Of a stretch of 34,927 bases of DNA, positions 16,494 to 24,562 are shown in pieces. Made by a program: the position numbers and the translations under genes. Numbering within the stretch: position 1 is the stretch's first letter; each line of letters begins with the position of its first letter. Source of the DNA: Candidatus Harrisonbacteria bacterium (lineage in GTDB: Bacteria > Patescibacteriota > Minisyncoccia > UBA6257 > UBA11618); the NCBI GenBank assembly GCA_016867415.1, contig VGJO01000004.1, positions 1 through 34,927 on the forward strand, in the 5' to 3' direction. Below the pieces are notes generated by a model. The model was not told the DNA's origin, made no database searches, and saw only the letters and a program-made list of their open reading frames with translations.

Positions 16494-17147
16494 TTAGCTA
16501 TCAAGTTGGCGGGAGCTTACCGTGGTTTGCATGTGGGTCTCGATGGAGCTGATGCGGCTGTCACGGGCGGAGATGGAGATGAGGATTGTGACGCGGGATG
16601 ATTTACCATCGCGAGGCTCTTCTCCTTGGAGAAGGAATTGGAGCTTTTTCACCTCGACATTACTACTCGTCATCGCTTCGCCATTTCTTTCTATCCTGCC
16701 GGTCTCGGGATCAAAGCGATAGGTAATATCGCCAGAACGAGTGGAGGAGAAATGAAGCTCTTTACCATCGACAGCGGTAGTAAAATCACTACCAATACGA
16801 ATCTCGCGAGACATAGTTTCGATGGCGCCACTCACACTATCATTTGCGCCCATTAAAGCGACGATCGCGCGCTCGGTACGGAGAGATTGGACAAAGATAG
16901 AAGCGGCGGTGCCGATGACTACTAGAAATAAACTAGTAGCAACCATTAATTCGATAAGAGTGAACCCGGCTAGAGCTTGTCTTTTTCGGTTAATTTCGAT
17001 TTTTTCCTTGCGCTGCGTGCTCACAGACTTGGCTCCAGTATGCTCCGCTCGCTGCTCAGAAAGAAAATCGAAATTTCCTCGAAAAATCCTGCGTTTGGCG
17101 ACGCTCAATAATTGAAAGAGAGAGTTTTTTTGGAAATTTTTTTTCAT
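16494..17147 (-). CDS. PilW/GspJ-like minor pseudopilin with repeat-derived leader
   Basis: A 217-residue protein with the prepilin signal AG then FTLIELMVATSLFLVV (Gly61, Glu at +5). Its pseudopilin body contains IETMSREIRIGSDF and Asp/Glu-rich beta segments typical of GspJ. The 61-residue leader is far longer than the usual 5-25 residues, and residues 19-57 are encoded by hairpin element D. A GTG at residue 42 (SVSTQRKEKIE) would give a normal 20-residue basic leader, so the true start may be 17024. It lies 12 bp after the PilV-like stop in the same operon. Confidence 0.8.
   Translation of the reverse strand: MKKNFQKNSLFQLLSVAKRRIFRGNFDFLSEQRAEHTGAKSVSTQRKEKIEINRKRQALAGFTLIELMVATSLFLVVIGTAASIFVQSLRTERAIVALMGANDSVSGAIETMSREIRIGSDFTTAVDGKELHFSSTRSGDITYRFDPETGRIERNGEAMTSSNVEVKKLQFLLQGEEPRDGKSSRVTILISISARDSRISSIETHMQTTVSSRQLDS
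16977..17092. repeat. Hairpin repeat element, copy D (inside the PilW-like gene)
   Basis: Shares near-identical ends with copy B. Terminal inverted repeats AATTTCGATTTT/AAAATCGAAATT are exact, and the middle matches copy C (TTTCTGAG, GAGCGGAGCATAC, GTGAGC). It is translated in frame as FDFLSEQRAEHT and VSTQRKEKIEINRKRQ, directly before the pilin cleavage site. Confidence 0.8.
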
Positions 17148-17159
17148 AATGACAATTAG

Positions 17160-17636
17160 TTACCGCCAGTCATAAAAGATGTCTTCTAAGTTTACTTCGA
17201 AGCTGCCGCCGCCTCGAGTGGTATAACGGACGATGGAATTCACCCGGAGGGAGTAATTGGCTACAAGGTCGAGTTTGATCTCCCGGATCATTTTAGTGGG
17301 CTCGCCGCGATCGTAGGAGTAGATACCGGTTTCTTTATTAAGGAGGAGGGAGTCGGAGCGGAGAGAGAGGAGTGAATCGCTTTTATAATCAACAGAGTAG
17401 GAGCCGCTTCCGAGATTTGCATTAAAAGCCCGGCCCTCGATGACATTTTTATCTATAATATTTTTTACTACTTCAATCCCCTCTTCGGCGAGGAAGCTTG
17501 CGATATATCGATCGGAAACAACTCTATTAAGAGATAAAGAGTTTGAAAGAAGGGAAAAGATACCAAATAAACCAATCATAATTATTGAAATGGCGACGAG
17601 AGATTCTACCAGTATATAACCCTTTTTTGTGTTCAT
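17160..17636 (-). CDS. PilV/GspI-like minor pseudopilin
   Basis: A 158-residue protein. Short leader MNTKKG is followed by YILVESLVAISIIMIGLFGI, the class III signal with Glu at +5, then LAEEGIEVVKNIID, which matches the AEEGIE motif of PilV-type proteins. Cleavage by prepilin peptidase is expected after Gly6. The start overlaps the stop of the FimT-like gene by 4 nt (ATGA), so the two are translationally coupled. Confidence 0.82.
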   Translation of the reverse strand: MNTKKGYILVESLVAISIIMIGLFGIFSLLSNSLSLNRVVSDRYIASFLAEEGIEVVKNIIDKNVIEGRAFNANLGSGSYSVDYKSDSLLSLRSDSLLLNKETGIYSYDRGEPTKMIREIKLDLVANYSLRVNSIVRYTTRGGGSFEVNLEDIFYDWR

Positions 17637-18157
17637 AGAGTAAGTTCACCGCGACTGTTGAGCGGAAGAGTGAAAGTGATAGCGGGATCGGAGGCATCCT
17701 GCAGGATAATAGAACTACTTTCTGGAGCTTCACCGCCGTCTATATAGATATCGGGCGTGGGGGGTTCAAAAAAAATATTGGAAATAGAATCAGCGGCGAG
17801 ACGGAAGCGGCCACGGAGTGTGTAGGAATAGGAAGCGATCTTTTCTTCGCTACTGTCACCAGAGTAGCTATGATCGGTGGTCTCGCAGGAGATAGCGAGA
17901 TCGCGGAAGATGAAGAAATTTAGTTCATTAAAGTGGACACCATAACCACAAACAAGCTCTGTATCACTTCCTTCAATGAGAGATCCAAGAGCTAAGTTTC
18001 TCGCAGTAGCAATCGCGGAAATGATTTTTGCTTTTTCTTCAAGAAGGATGATCTGACGCTCACTGGTGCGATTGTAGAGGATGAGAAAACCGGACATTAC
18101 CGAAAGTATTCCGATTACTATCATGCTTTCAATCAGAGTAAATCCTGCTTGATTCAT
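17633..18157 (-). CDS. FimT/GspH-like minor pseudopilin
   Basis: A 174-residue protein with a very short leader MNQAG, then FTLIESMIVIGILSVMSGFL. After the helix comes an IISAIATARNLALG helix and a beta-rich domain with two cysteines (VCGYGVHF and ISCETTD), in the pattern of GspH/FimT. First gene of the four-gene minor pseudopilin operon, divergent from cysS. An extended -10 (TGG-TAAAAT) places the transcript start 3 nt before the ATG. Confidence 0.8.
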   Translation of the reverse strand: MNQAGFTLIESMIVIGILSVMSGFLILYNRTSERQIILLEEKAKIISAIATARNLALGSLIEGSDTELVCGYGVHFNELNFFIFRDLAISCETTDHSYSGDSSEEKIASYSYTLRGRFRLAADSISNIFFEPPTPDIYIDGGEAPESSSIILQDASDPAITFTLPLNSRGELTL

Positions 18158-18166
18158 CTTTTTTTA

Positions 18167-18175
18167 ATTTTACCA
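18167..18175 (-). promoter_or_regulatory. Promoter of the minor pseudopilin operon, near-leaderless
   Basis: TGG-TAAAAT on the minus strand. The predicted start at 18160 leaves a 3-nt leader. The -35 region is weak. Confidence 0.5.
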
Positions 18176-18203
18176 TAATAAATAAGAAGAATAGCTTTTA
18201 TTT

Positions 18204-18232
18204 TTGCTTTATAAGATAAAAAAAACTATGCT
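18204..18232 (+). promoter_or_regulatory. cysS promoter
   Basis: TTGCTT (18204-18209), 17-bp spacer, TATGCT (18227-18232). The start near 18239 would exclude the ATG at 18228 and favours the ATG at 18252. Confidence 0.5.
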
Positions 18233-18251
18233 TATAGAACATTTCAAATAT

Positions 18252-19643
18252 ATGCAGAAAGTGCTTTTTTTCAATACAAAAAGCTTGGAGAAGGAAGAGT
18301 TTCGGCCGATTACGGAGGGTGAGGTGGGAATGTATACTTGCGGACCAACGGTCTACGACTATTCACATATTGGAAATATGCGGGCATATGTGACGGCCGA
18401 TATTTTGAAGCGTATTTTGTTGCAGGATTATAAGGTTCGGCATGTGATCAATATCACGGACGTCGGCCATCTTATGACGGATGAGGATAATGGGGAAGAT
18501 AAGATGGAAGTGGCGGCAAAGAGGGAAGGAGTGGATGCCTGGGCACTGTCTAGAAAATTTACGGAGATTTTTTGGAAAGATTTTTCTGATCTAGGATGCT
18601 TACCTCCAGAGGAAAGGCCAAAGGCGACGGACCATATTAGCGAGCAGATCGAACTAATTAAAAAGTTGGAGAAAAAAGGATATACCTATCAGATTGCTGA
18701 CGGAGTGTATTTTGATACGAGGGCATTCCCCCGCTATAAGGATTTTGGCCGATTGCCGAATGAGGAAAAGGGAAAGGCGCGGGTGGAGGAGAATCCAAAA
18801 AAGAGAAATCAGTCCGATTTTGCCTTATGGAAGTTTTCCCAAAAAGAAGAAAAACGGCAAATGGAGTGGGAAAGTCCGTGGGGAGTAGGTTTTCCCGGGT
18901 GGCATATCGAGTGTTCGGCGATGGCGATGAAATATCTAGGCAATCACTTTGATATCCACACAGGCGGCGTGGATCATATCCGTGTACATCACACAAATGA
19001 GATAGCCCAGTCAGAGGCGGCGACGGAGGAGATATTTGTAAATTATTGGGTGCACACGGAATTTCTTCTCGTGGAAGGGAAGAAAATGTCGAAGAGTTTG
19101 GGAAATATCGTCACTCTCTCTGATATTAAGCAAAAAGGCTATTCTTCCGCTGATTTACGAGCTCTTTTTCTTATGACTCACTATCGGACGCAGATGAACT
19201 TTACTTGGGAGGCGCTTTCGGGAGCGAAGGCCGCACTTTCTAGCTTACTCTCTCGGCTTGCAGGAGAGGAGGTGAAGCAGGATGATGAGATAGATATGAA
19301 GACACTGGAGGAATTTTTATCACTTCTAAATGACGATATTAATACTCCACAGGCATTTGCCCATCTTCTCTCTTTTGTGAAAAAGAAAGAGAAAGGAGAA
19401 GGAAGGCTTGCAACGGTGGCAATTATGGGGGAATTTTTGGGATTAGATATTATTACTCTTCTTAACGAACAAAAAAAAGAAAGAGAAGAGGCACCGGAGG
19501 AAGTGATGAAGCTTATTGAAGAACGAGAAGGGCTGCGAAAGAAAAAAGATTGGGGGGCGGCAGATATGATGCGAGAAAAAATTGAGGCGATGGGATATGA
19601 GGTAAGCGATACTGAAGAAGGACCGAGAATTCAGAAAAAATAA
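18252..19643 (+). CDS. cysS: Cysteinyl-tRNA synthetase
   Basis: Class I synthetase charging tRNA-Cys. The 463-residue protein starts MQKVLFFNTKS and has TCGPTVYDYSHIGNMRAY (zinc Cys30 and the HIGH-type HIGN), GWHIECSAMAMKYLG and HTGGVDHIRVHHTNE with the remaining zinc ligands. The signature KKMSKSLGN follows, with a helical C-terminal domain. The frame is open upstream (ATG at 18228, TTG at 18204), but the promoter position and the family N-terminus support 18252. A terminator follows the stop directly. No Shine-Dalgarno. Confidence 0.96.
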   Translation: MQKVLFFNTKSLEKEEFRPITEGEVGMYTCGPTVYDYSHIGNMRAYVTADILKRILLQDYKVRHVINITDVGHLMTDEDNGEDKMEVAAKREGVDAWALSRKFTEIFWKDFSDLGCLPPEERPKATDHISEQIELIKKLEKKGYTYQIADGVYFDTRAFPRYKDFGRLPNEEKGKARVEENPKKRNQSDFALWKFSQKEEKRQMEWESPWGVGFPGWHIECSAMAMKYLGNHFDIHTGGVDHIRVHHTNEIAQSEAATEEIFVNYWVHTEFLLVEGKKMSKSLGNIVTLSDIKQKGYSSADLRALFLMTHYRTQMNFTWEALSGAKAALSSLLSRLAGEEVKQDDEIDMKTLEEFLSLLNDDINTPQAFAHLLSFVKKKEKGEGRLATVAIMGEFLGLDIITLLNEQKKEREEAPEEVMKLIEEREGLRKKKDWGAADMMREKIEAMGYEVSDTEEGPRIQKK

Positions 19644-19679
19644 AAATGCCGGAGGTAGTCTGGATTTTTATTTTTTTTC
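19642..19679 (+). terminator. Intrinsic terminator of cysS
   Basis: Stem AAAAATGCCGGA/TCTGGATTTTT around loop GGTAG, followed by a long T-run. It overlaps the cysS stop. Confidence 0.65.
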
Positions 19680-19766
19680 TTTCATTGCCAGGGAAGAATT
19701 ACACCCATATTCTGGGTTCATAATATTTATTATTTTACCAAAGACCTCTTTTCTGGGTAATTAAAA

Positions 19767-19794
19767 TTGACAAAATATATAATTGTTATAAAAT
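19767..19794 (+). promoter_or_regulatory. Promoter of the 101-residue hypothetical gene
   Basis: Perfect TTGACA (19767-19772), 16-bp spacer, TAAAAT (19789-19794). The predicted leader is about 50 nt, unusually long for this window. Confidence 0.65.
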
Positions 19795-19850
19795 ATGGAA
19801 ATTAGGTTTATTTAATCCCTCTTTGAAAATATTGAAAGGAAACACTAACT

Positions 19851-20156
19851 ATGAACGCCATGGTCGAAGGGAACGTAATGCACGTGAGAAAACTCCCTGC
19901 GGCAGCAAGTGGAGAGATGACGATTGATTTTTATACCACATTCTCTCTTAGGGCAGGTACTTGGCAATCGAAAGCTGATCATATAGAAGGTGTTATCGAG
20001 ACTGAGATCATTAATCGCTACCGGCTCAAGGCGGTTATCGGAGCACTTTTCAAGACTGAGCCAATCATTCATCAAATCCAACTAATCCTTGGCAAGGAAT
20101 TCAATGACGGGAAAAAGGTGGATTTGGTCACGGAGGTGAACAATTTGAAAATATAA
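19851..20156 (+). CDS. Hypothetical protein, 101 residues
   Basis: A soluble protein without recognised domains; it begins MNAMVEGNVMHVRKLPAA and has an alternating hydrophobic pattern in the second half (ETEIINRYRLKAVIGALF). It is a single-gene unit with its own consensus promoter, a 50-nt leader, an AAAGGA motif about 11 nt before the ATG (one of two Shine-Dalgarno-like sites here) and a strong terminator. These signals and the isolated position suggest an accessory, well-expressed gene. Function is unknown. Confidence 0.65.
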   Translation: MNAMVEGNVMHVRKLPAAASGEMTIDFYTTFSLRAGTWQSKADHIEGVIETEIINRYRLKAVIGALFKTEPIIHQIQLILGKEFNDGKKVDLVTEVNNLKI

Positions 20157-20195
20157 TCTATCTTGAAGAGAGTTGAAAACTAAATTCTGCTCATC

Positions 20196-20223
20196 AAAAG
20201 CCCACTTACGAGTGGGCTTTTTT
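20196..20223. terminator. Bidirectional intrinsic terminator
   Basis: AAAAGCCCACT-TACG-AGTGGGCTTTTTT: a perfect stem with A-run and T-run, serving the plus-strand hypothetical gene. It also serves the minus-strand YgjP-like gene, whose stop lies within the A/T tract. Confidence 0.85.
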
Positions 20224-20773
20224 AATAGGCTTTGAGGGCTTGGCGAAGATTTTTATAGTCGGGCAAAGTGCGGGCGACGAGAGCCCAGAATTTTTGCGAA
20301 TGATTAAATTCTCCTAGATGGCAAAGCTCATGGACGATGAGATAATCCCGAAGCGCCGGAGGAAGAAAGAGGATGCGATAGTTGAAATTAAGATTCCCTT
20401 TCCGAGAGCAGCTCCCCCAGCGAGTATGACCCATGCGGATAACGACTTTGCTAATTGTATAATTATAAAAGTCATTAAAGTGAGCTAGGCGAGAGAGAGC
20501 AAGAGAAAGAGCGGCGGATTTATGAAAGAGAAAATCTTTGCGGTTACTTTTTCCGAGAAGAGGAGGATTTTTATCTTTTAATTTTTGAACGTACTTTTTT
20601 ATCCAAAGAGATTTCTTTCGTACAAAGTGAAAAGCGTGAACTTCCGATAAAGTTTGAGGGGTGATTATTGTGAGAAATCCGCCAGGACGAATCTCAAGAC
20701 GGAGACGTTTGGCGCGAGAACTTCTTATTAATTCGTAGGAAATAGAGAGATTATCAAAATAGAGTTGAGGCAT
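20222..20773 (-). CDS. YgjP-type (SprT-like) zinc metallopeptidase family protein
   Basis: A 183-residue protein of the YgjP/DUF45 (M48-like) family. It has RAKRLRLEIRPGG near the N-terminus, the conserved RWGSCSRKGNLNFNYRI segment, and the metal site HELCHLGEFNHSQKFW near the C-terminus (His, Glu, His, plus a downstream His). The frame is open to 20830, but the ATG at 20773 gives the family start and a 20-nt overlap with the prepilin peptidase gene. Cytoplasmic; substrate unknown. It is probably only co-transcribed with the pilus genes. Confidence 0.85.
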   Translation of the reverse strand: MPQLYFDNLSISYELIRSSRAKRLRLEIRPGGFLTIITPQTLSEVHAFHFVRKKSLWIKKYVQKLKDKNPPLLGKSNRKDFLFHKSAALSLALSRLAHFNDFYNYTISKVVIRMGHTRWGSCSRKGNLNFNYRILFLPPALRDYLIVHELCHLGEFNHSQKFWALVARTLPDYKNLRQALKAY

Positions 20774-21659
20774 GGTTAGGAAGAGAAAAGTAGGTCTGGA
20801 GAATGGGAATAGCAAGGGTAATAGTGACAAGATAGCCTAAGGCGAGGAAAGGGCCAAAAGGGACGGAGTGAGAGAAGCGGTAATCAGGGAAAAGGAGGTG
20901 CCGGAGGATAAGAAAAATGCTATAGAGGCCACCAATCAAGAAAGAAGAGGCAAAAAATATGAGACAATCCGGATAGCCAAGGAGAAAAGCAACAGCGGGA
21001 GCAAGCTTCACATCACCAAAACCAATCCCCCGGCCTTTAGTGAAAAGAAAAAGAGCGAGAAAGATGAGGCTGATTAAGCCCGCGGCAAAGAGATGATTGA
21101 GAAGAATATTCTGCGGGGCGAGAAAGAGCGAAGCGTAGTCGCGAGTAAAAGAGATTGGATTAAAGAAGAAAGAGATAAGAGCGAGCAAGATAATGAAGAG
21201 GATAGATTGATCAGGGATAATCCGATCACGAAGGTCAATCAGAGAGATAAAAAAAAGAGTAATAAGGGTGAGGAAGTGAATACCGGCAAGCATAAGAAGG
21301 GAATAATTAATAGTCTCGTGAAAAAAGAAAAAGGGATCAAGCGAGTAGAGAATAGAAAGAGGAGTAAGGAAAAGCAGGCCAGAAGTGAGCTCGACTAGAA
21401 AGTAACGAGGAGAGATTTTCTTTTGGCAGAAATGACAACGACCGCGAAGAAAAAGATAGGAAAAAAAAGGGACAAGGTCGAGAGAGCGAAGATTTTTGAG
21501 ACAGTGAGGACAGCGGGAGCGGCCGCCGATCTTTTTACCACTAAAGAAGGGGGATTCTCCATCATAGCGGAGAGCAACGACATTAAGGAAACTACCAAAG
21601 ATAGCACCTAGAATAAAAAGAAGTATTTTAAAACTAAAGCTGGATGCAATAGTAAGCAT
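20754..21659 (-). CDS. pilD: Prepilin peptidase (PilD/ComC type, A24)
   Basis: Bifunctional membrane aspartyl peptidase and N-methylase that processes type IV prepilins. N-terminal GAIFGSFLNVVALR, then a zinc-binding pair CPHC...CHFC in the cytoplasmic methylase domain. Catalytic aspartates lie in SLIDLRDRIIPDQ and GFGDVKLAPAVAFLLG, with about eight hydrophobic helices in all. Starts at 21668 and 21698 also exist; the ATG at 21659 places the first helix correctly. It overlaps the major pilin gene by 26 nt. Its substrates here include at least six pilin-like proteins. Confidence 0.93.
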   Translation of the reverse strand: MLTIASSFSFKILLFILGAIFGSFLNVVALRYDGESPFFSGKKIGGRSRCPHCLKNLRSLDLVPFFSYLFLRGRCHFCQKKISPRYFLVELTSGLLFLTPLSILYSLDPFFFFHETINYSLLMLAGIHFLTLITLFFISLIDLRDRIIPDQSILFIILLALISFFFNPISFTRDYASLFLAPQNILLNHLFAAGLISLIFLALFLFTKGRGIGFGDVKLAPAVAFLLGYPDCLIFFASSFLIGGLYSIFLILRHLLFPDYRFSHSVPFGPFLALGYLVTITLAIPILQTYFSLPNHASTLF

Positions 21660-22092
21660 TAGGCTCATCGTCACAGTTGATGCTATAGGTCTCTCCACCG
21701 CTACCGTCTACGTCGTCATTTAAAAGTGTATTACTTACGTCTTCAAGCTCAGCACGGAGAATATAGCGCTCATTATCGGAGCTCACTGCATAGTCGTAGC
21801 TAGCGCCTTTCTTTGGGTCATTAGGAACACCGCTCAGGCCAATGCCGCCACCCACCAAAATAGAAGTGAGTTCAGACCAGCTCGTAGCGGTGGGATACAT
21901 CCCTTCTTTCTGATAATAGAGCTCAAGAGCGTTTTGGATAGAGCGGAGGTCAGCGGCCCGGCGGGCATCACGACCACGGGCGCGGAAGGTACCAAGACCA
22001 ACTAAGACGACAGAAGAAAGGAGACCAATAATAAACACTACAACAAGCACTTCAATTAATGTGAAGCCAAAAGATTTTTTAGCGAAGGCCAT
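21634..22092 (-). CDS. Type IV major pilin (PulG/PilA-like)
   Basis: A 152-residue protein. Leader MAFAKKSFG, then FTLIEVLVVVFIIGLLSSVV (cleavage after Gly9, Glu at +5), followed by ARGRDARRAADLRSIQNALE and LYYQKEGMYP, the standard alpha-1 and early loop of PulG-type pilins. The C-terminal part is Asp-rich (NDDVDGSGG), possibly calcium-binding, with a cysteine pair (INCDDE and YYCIQL). It lies directly before the peptidase gene. TGC-TACACT predicts a start 3 nt before the ATG. Confidence 0.9.
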   Translation of the reverse strand: MAFAKKSFGFTLIEVLVVVFIIGLLSSVVLVGLGTFRARGRDARRAADLRSIQNALELYYQKEGMYPTATSWSELTSILVGGGIGLSGVPNDPKKGASYDYAVSSDNERYILRAELEDVSNTLLNDDVDGSGGETYSINCDDEPNAYYCIQL

Positions 22093-22101
22093 AATATATT
22101 T

Positions 22102-22110
22102 AGTGTAGCA
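22102..22110 (-). promoter_or_regulatory. Major pilin promoter, near-leaderless
   Basis: TGC-TACACT on the minus strand. The predicted start at 22095 gives a 3-nt leader. Confidence 0.5.
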
Positions 22111-22211
22111 TTTTTAAATCAATATAAAAAGGAATATCCCATAAGATAAATCATATATTCAAAATTTCTGACAGAATTCATTTAATTCTCTAATTATTTT
22201 AAATAAATACA

Positions 22212-23420
22212 TTAAAAGACTTGGACGAGATTATAAATAGGGAGAAGAATGGAGGCGAAGAGGAGGCCGACGAGAGCGCCTATAAAGAGGATGAGCGCAG
22301 GCTGAATGAGCTCTACGAGACTATCTACTAGAGAATTAATTTCCCGACTAAAGAAGTCATATACTTTAGAGAGCATTTCATCGAGGCGGCCAGTAGACTC
22401 ACCTACCGCCACCATCTGACTCACAAGCGGAGGAAAGAGAGACTCCTCCCGATAAAGCGCATCGGAAAGCGGTTCACCACTCCTTACGGCATCCGAGACG
22501 GAGTAGAGGGCATCGCGATAGATAGCAGAGCCGATCGTATGAGCGCCAATCTCGATCGCCTGAGCGATTGGGACGCCACCTTTGATCAAGACACTGGTCG
22601 CTTCTGCAAAGCGGGCGACATACGCCTGACGAAGGAGGCGGCCAAAGACCGGAGTAGAAAGGATAATTTCATCGAGAACGACCCGGCCCTCTTTAGAACG
22701 GAAATAATCAAAGAGAATAAAGAAGAGAATAATGGCACTAATGATGATTGCTATGTACCAATTAGCAATAAAAGTGCCGAGATTTAAGAAAATTTGAGAG
22801 ATCCAGGGAAGCGGAACTTTGGACTCGGCAAAAATCGGCTCAAGCTGAGGAAAGACGACACCAAGAAGAACGCCGGAGACAATTACGAAAAGAACAAGAA
22901 CGAAGACAGGGTAGATTAAGGCGTTTCTTACTTTGCTTAACAAAATACTTTCCTTTTCGAGGTAGCCGGCAAGAAAAGTGAGCGCAGTCTCAATCTCACC
23001 GGTGATTTCAGCGGAACGGATGAGATTGATGTAAAACTCCGAGAAAATTTCAGAATGTTTTTCAAGCGCTTGCGAGAGGGAGAGTCCGGAGTCGATGTCG
23101 GTCAAGATTTCGTAGATAGCCTCCTTTAAGGATTCGTTGCGGGTCTCGCGGTAGAGAGACTTCAAAGCATCAGAGAGCGGGATTGAGGCCTCAAGCATGG
23201 TGGCAAACTGACGAGTAAAGACCATAAGGTCTTGATTACGGACCCGATTAAAGAAATAAGAAAAGGAATGAAAAAAACCGGAGGTGGCTTTTTGCTCAAT
23301 AGAGAGAATATAAAGATCGTGGCCATTTAGAATATTAATCGCCGCCGATTTATTCATGGCTTCGATATTGCCGACCTGCAATTCTCCATTCTTGGTGCGC
23401 GCGGAATAAGTAAACTTCAT
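22212..23420 (-). CDS. pilC: Type IV pilus platform protein PilC (GspF family)
   Basis: Inner-membrane platform on which the pilus motor acts. The 402-residue protein has two GspF domains: the first with FTRQFATMLEASIPLSDALK and the second with ARFAEATSVLIKGGVPIAQA. Three strongly hydrophobic segments (about 170-195, 215-240 and 365-395) match the family. The N-terminal MKFTYSARTKNGELQVG is typical. It follows pilT by 2 bp, so both are one transcript. Confidence 0.95.
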   Translation of the reverse strand: MKFTYSARTKNGELQVGNIEAMNKSAAINILNGHDLYILSIEQKATSGFFHSFSYFFNRVRNQDLMVFTRQFATMLEASIPLSDALKSLYRETRNESLKEAIYEILTDIDSGLSLSQALEKHSEIFSEFYINLIRSAEITGEIETALTFLAGYLEKESILLSKVRNALIYPVFVLVLFVIVSGVLLGVVFPQLEPIFAESKVPLPWISQIFLNLGTFIANWYIAIIISAIILFFILFDYFRSKEGRVVLDEIILSTPVFGRLLRQAYVARFAEATSVLIKGGVPIAQAIEIGAHTIGSAIYRDALYSVSDAVRSGEPLSDALYREESLFPPLVSQMVAVGESTGRLDEMLSKVYDFFSREINSLVDSLVELIQPALILFIGALVGLLFASILLPIYNLVQVF

Positions 23421-23422
23421 AC

Positions 23423-24496
23423 TTAACTAGTTTTGTCGACGAGGATGCGAAGCTCGCCTGGATTAATAGAGTAACTTTCCGCGACTTCAAAGGAGACGAT
23501 GCGGCGATTAATAAGATTGGCCATAGAGCGATTGAGAGTCATCATGCCGTCTTTAAGAGAAGTCTCGATAACAAGATCAATCTGGTGTGCTTTGCGCTCG
23601 CGGATTAAGTTTCTAATTGCGGCATTAGCCATCATGATTTCGGTCGCGGGGACGCGGCCGCCATCAATGCGCGGAATGAGCCGCTGAGAGACGATAGCGA
23701 CTAAAGTAGCGGCAAGCTGGGAGATGACTTGACCCTGCTGTTCGGCGGGGAAGCTATCGATGATGCGATTGATAGTCTGGGAGGCGGAATTCGTATGAAG
23801 AGTAGAGAAGACAAGGTGACCGGTCTCGGCAGCGGTCATGGCGGTGGAGATAGACTCTGGATCGCGCATTTCACCGATCATTAGAACATCCGGATCTTGC
23901 CGAAGGATAGAGCGTAGGCCATTCTTGAAAGCGAGGGTATCGGAGCCGACTTCCCGCTGAGAGATGATTGCTCGATCTTGCACGAAGAGATACTCAATTG
24001 GGTCTTCGATGGTGACAATATGGTCGGTGCGAGTCTTATTAATCTCATCAATAATTGCGGCAAGAGTGGTGGATTTGCCATGACCGGCGGGACCAACGAC
24101 GAGAATAAAGCCTTGGCTAAGTTTTGTGAAATCGTGAAGAATGGGGGGAAGAGAGAGATCTTCCATGGTACGAATTTTGGCGGGGATGAGGCGAAGGGCG
24201 GCGGCGAGAAAACCTTTTTGAAAAAAGGCGTTTACTCGAAAACGGGCTTTATCTTCGAAGCTGTAAGAGAAGTCCAGTTCACGCTCAGTGAGGAATTTTT
24301 TCTTCTGCTCGTCAGTGAGCATCGCGCCCAAGAGACCTTCATTAAGCTCGGGGGTGATGATGGGGACGTTTTCCAAAGGGAGTAACTTACCATCGACACG
24401 AATCGACGGATGACGACCGACAGAGAGATGAAGATCAGAGGCGTTTTGCTTAGCCGTCGTTAACAGAAGCTCTTTGAGGGCTTGCTTATAGTCCAT
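23423..24496 (-). CDS. pilT: Type IV pilus retraction ATPase PilT
   Basis: Hexameric ATPase that drives pilus retraction and twitching. The 357-residue protein has an N-terminal PAS-like domain (NASDLHLSVGRHPSIRVDGK), Walker A GPAGHGKST at about residues 135-143 (His replacing the usual Ser), an Asp box around TIEDPIEYLF, Walker B VLMIGEMRD and the His box GHLVFSTLHTN. The usual C-terminal AIRNLIRE motif is present, which distinguishes PilT from PilB. Extended -10 TGT-TATTCT puts the start 1 nt before the ATG. Confidence 0.95.
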   Translation of the reverse strand: MDYKQALKELLLTTAKQNASDLHLSVGRHPSIRVDGKLLPLENVPIITPELNEGLLGAMLTDEQKKKFLTERELDFSYSFEDKARFRVNAFFQKGFLAAALRLIPAKIRTMEDLSLPPILHDFTKLSQGFILVVGPAGHGKSTTLAAIIDEINKTRTDHIVTIEDPIEYLFVQDRAIISQREVGSDTLAFKNGLRSILRQDPDVLMIGEMRDPESISTAMTAAETGHLVFSTLHTNSASQTINRIIDSFPAEQQGQVISQLAATLVAIVSQRLIPRIDGGRVPATEIMMANAAIRNLIRERKAHQIDLVIETSLKDGMMTLNRSMANLINRRIVSFEVAESYSINPGELRILVDKTS

Positions 24497-24503
24497 TAAG
24501 CTA

Positions 24504-24512
24504 AGAATAACA
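24504..24512 (-). promoter_or_regulatory. pilT-pilC promoter, near-leaderless
   Basis: TGT-TATTCT on the minus strand. The predicted start at 24497 leaves a 1-nt leader. Confidence 0.45.
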
Positions 24513-24562
24513 TAGAAAACAAAGGGGCGGTGTGGAGGGTTTATTTAAAAAAAACTTATATC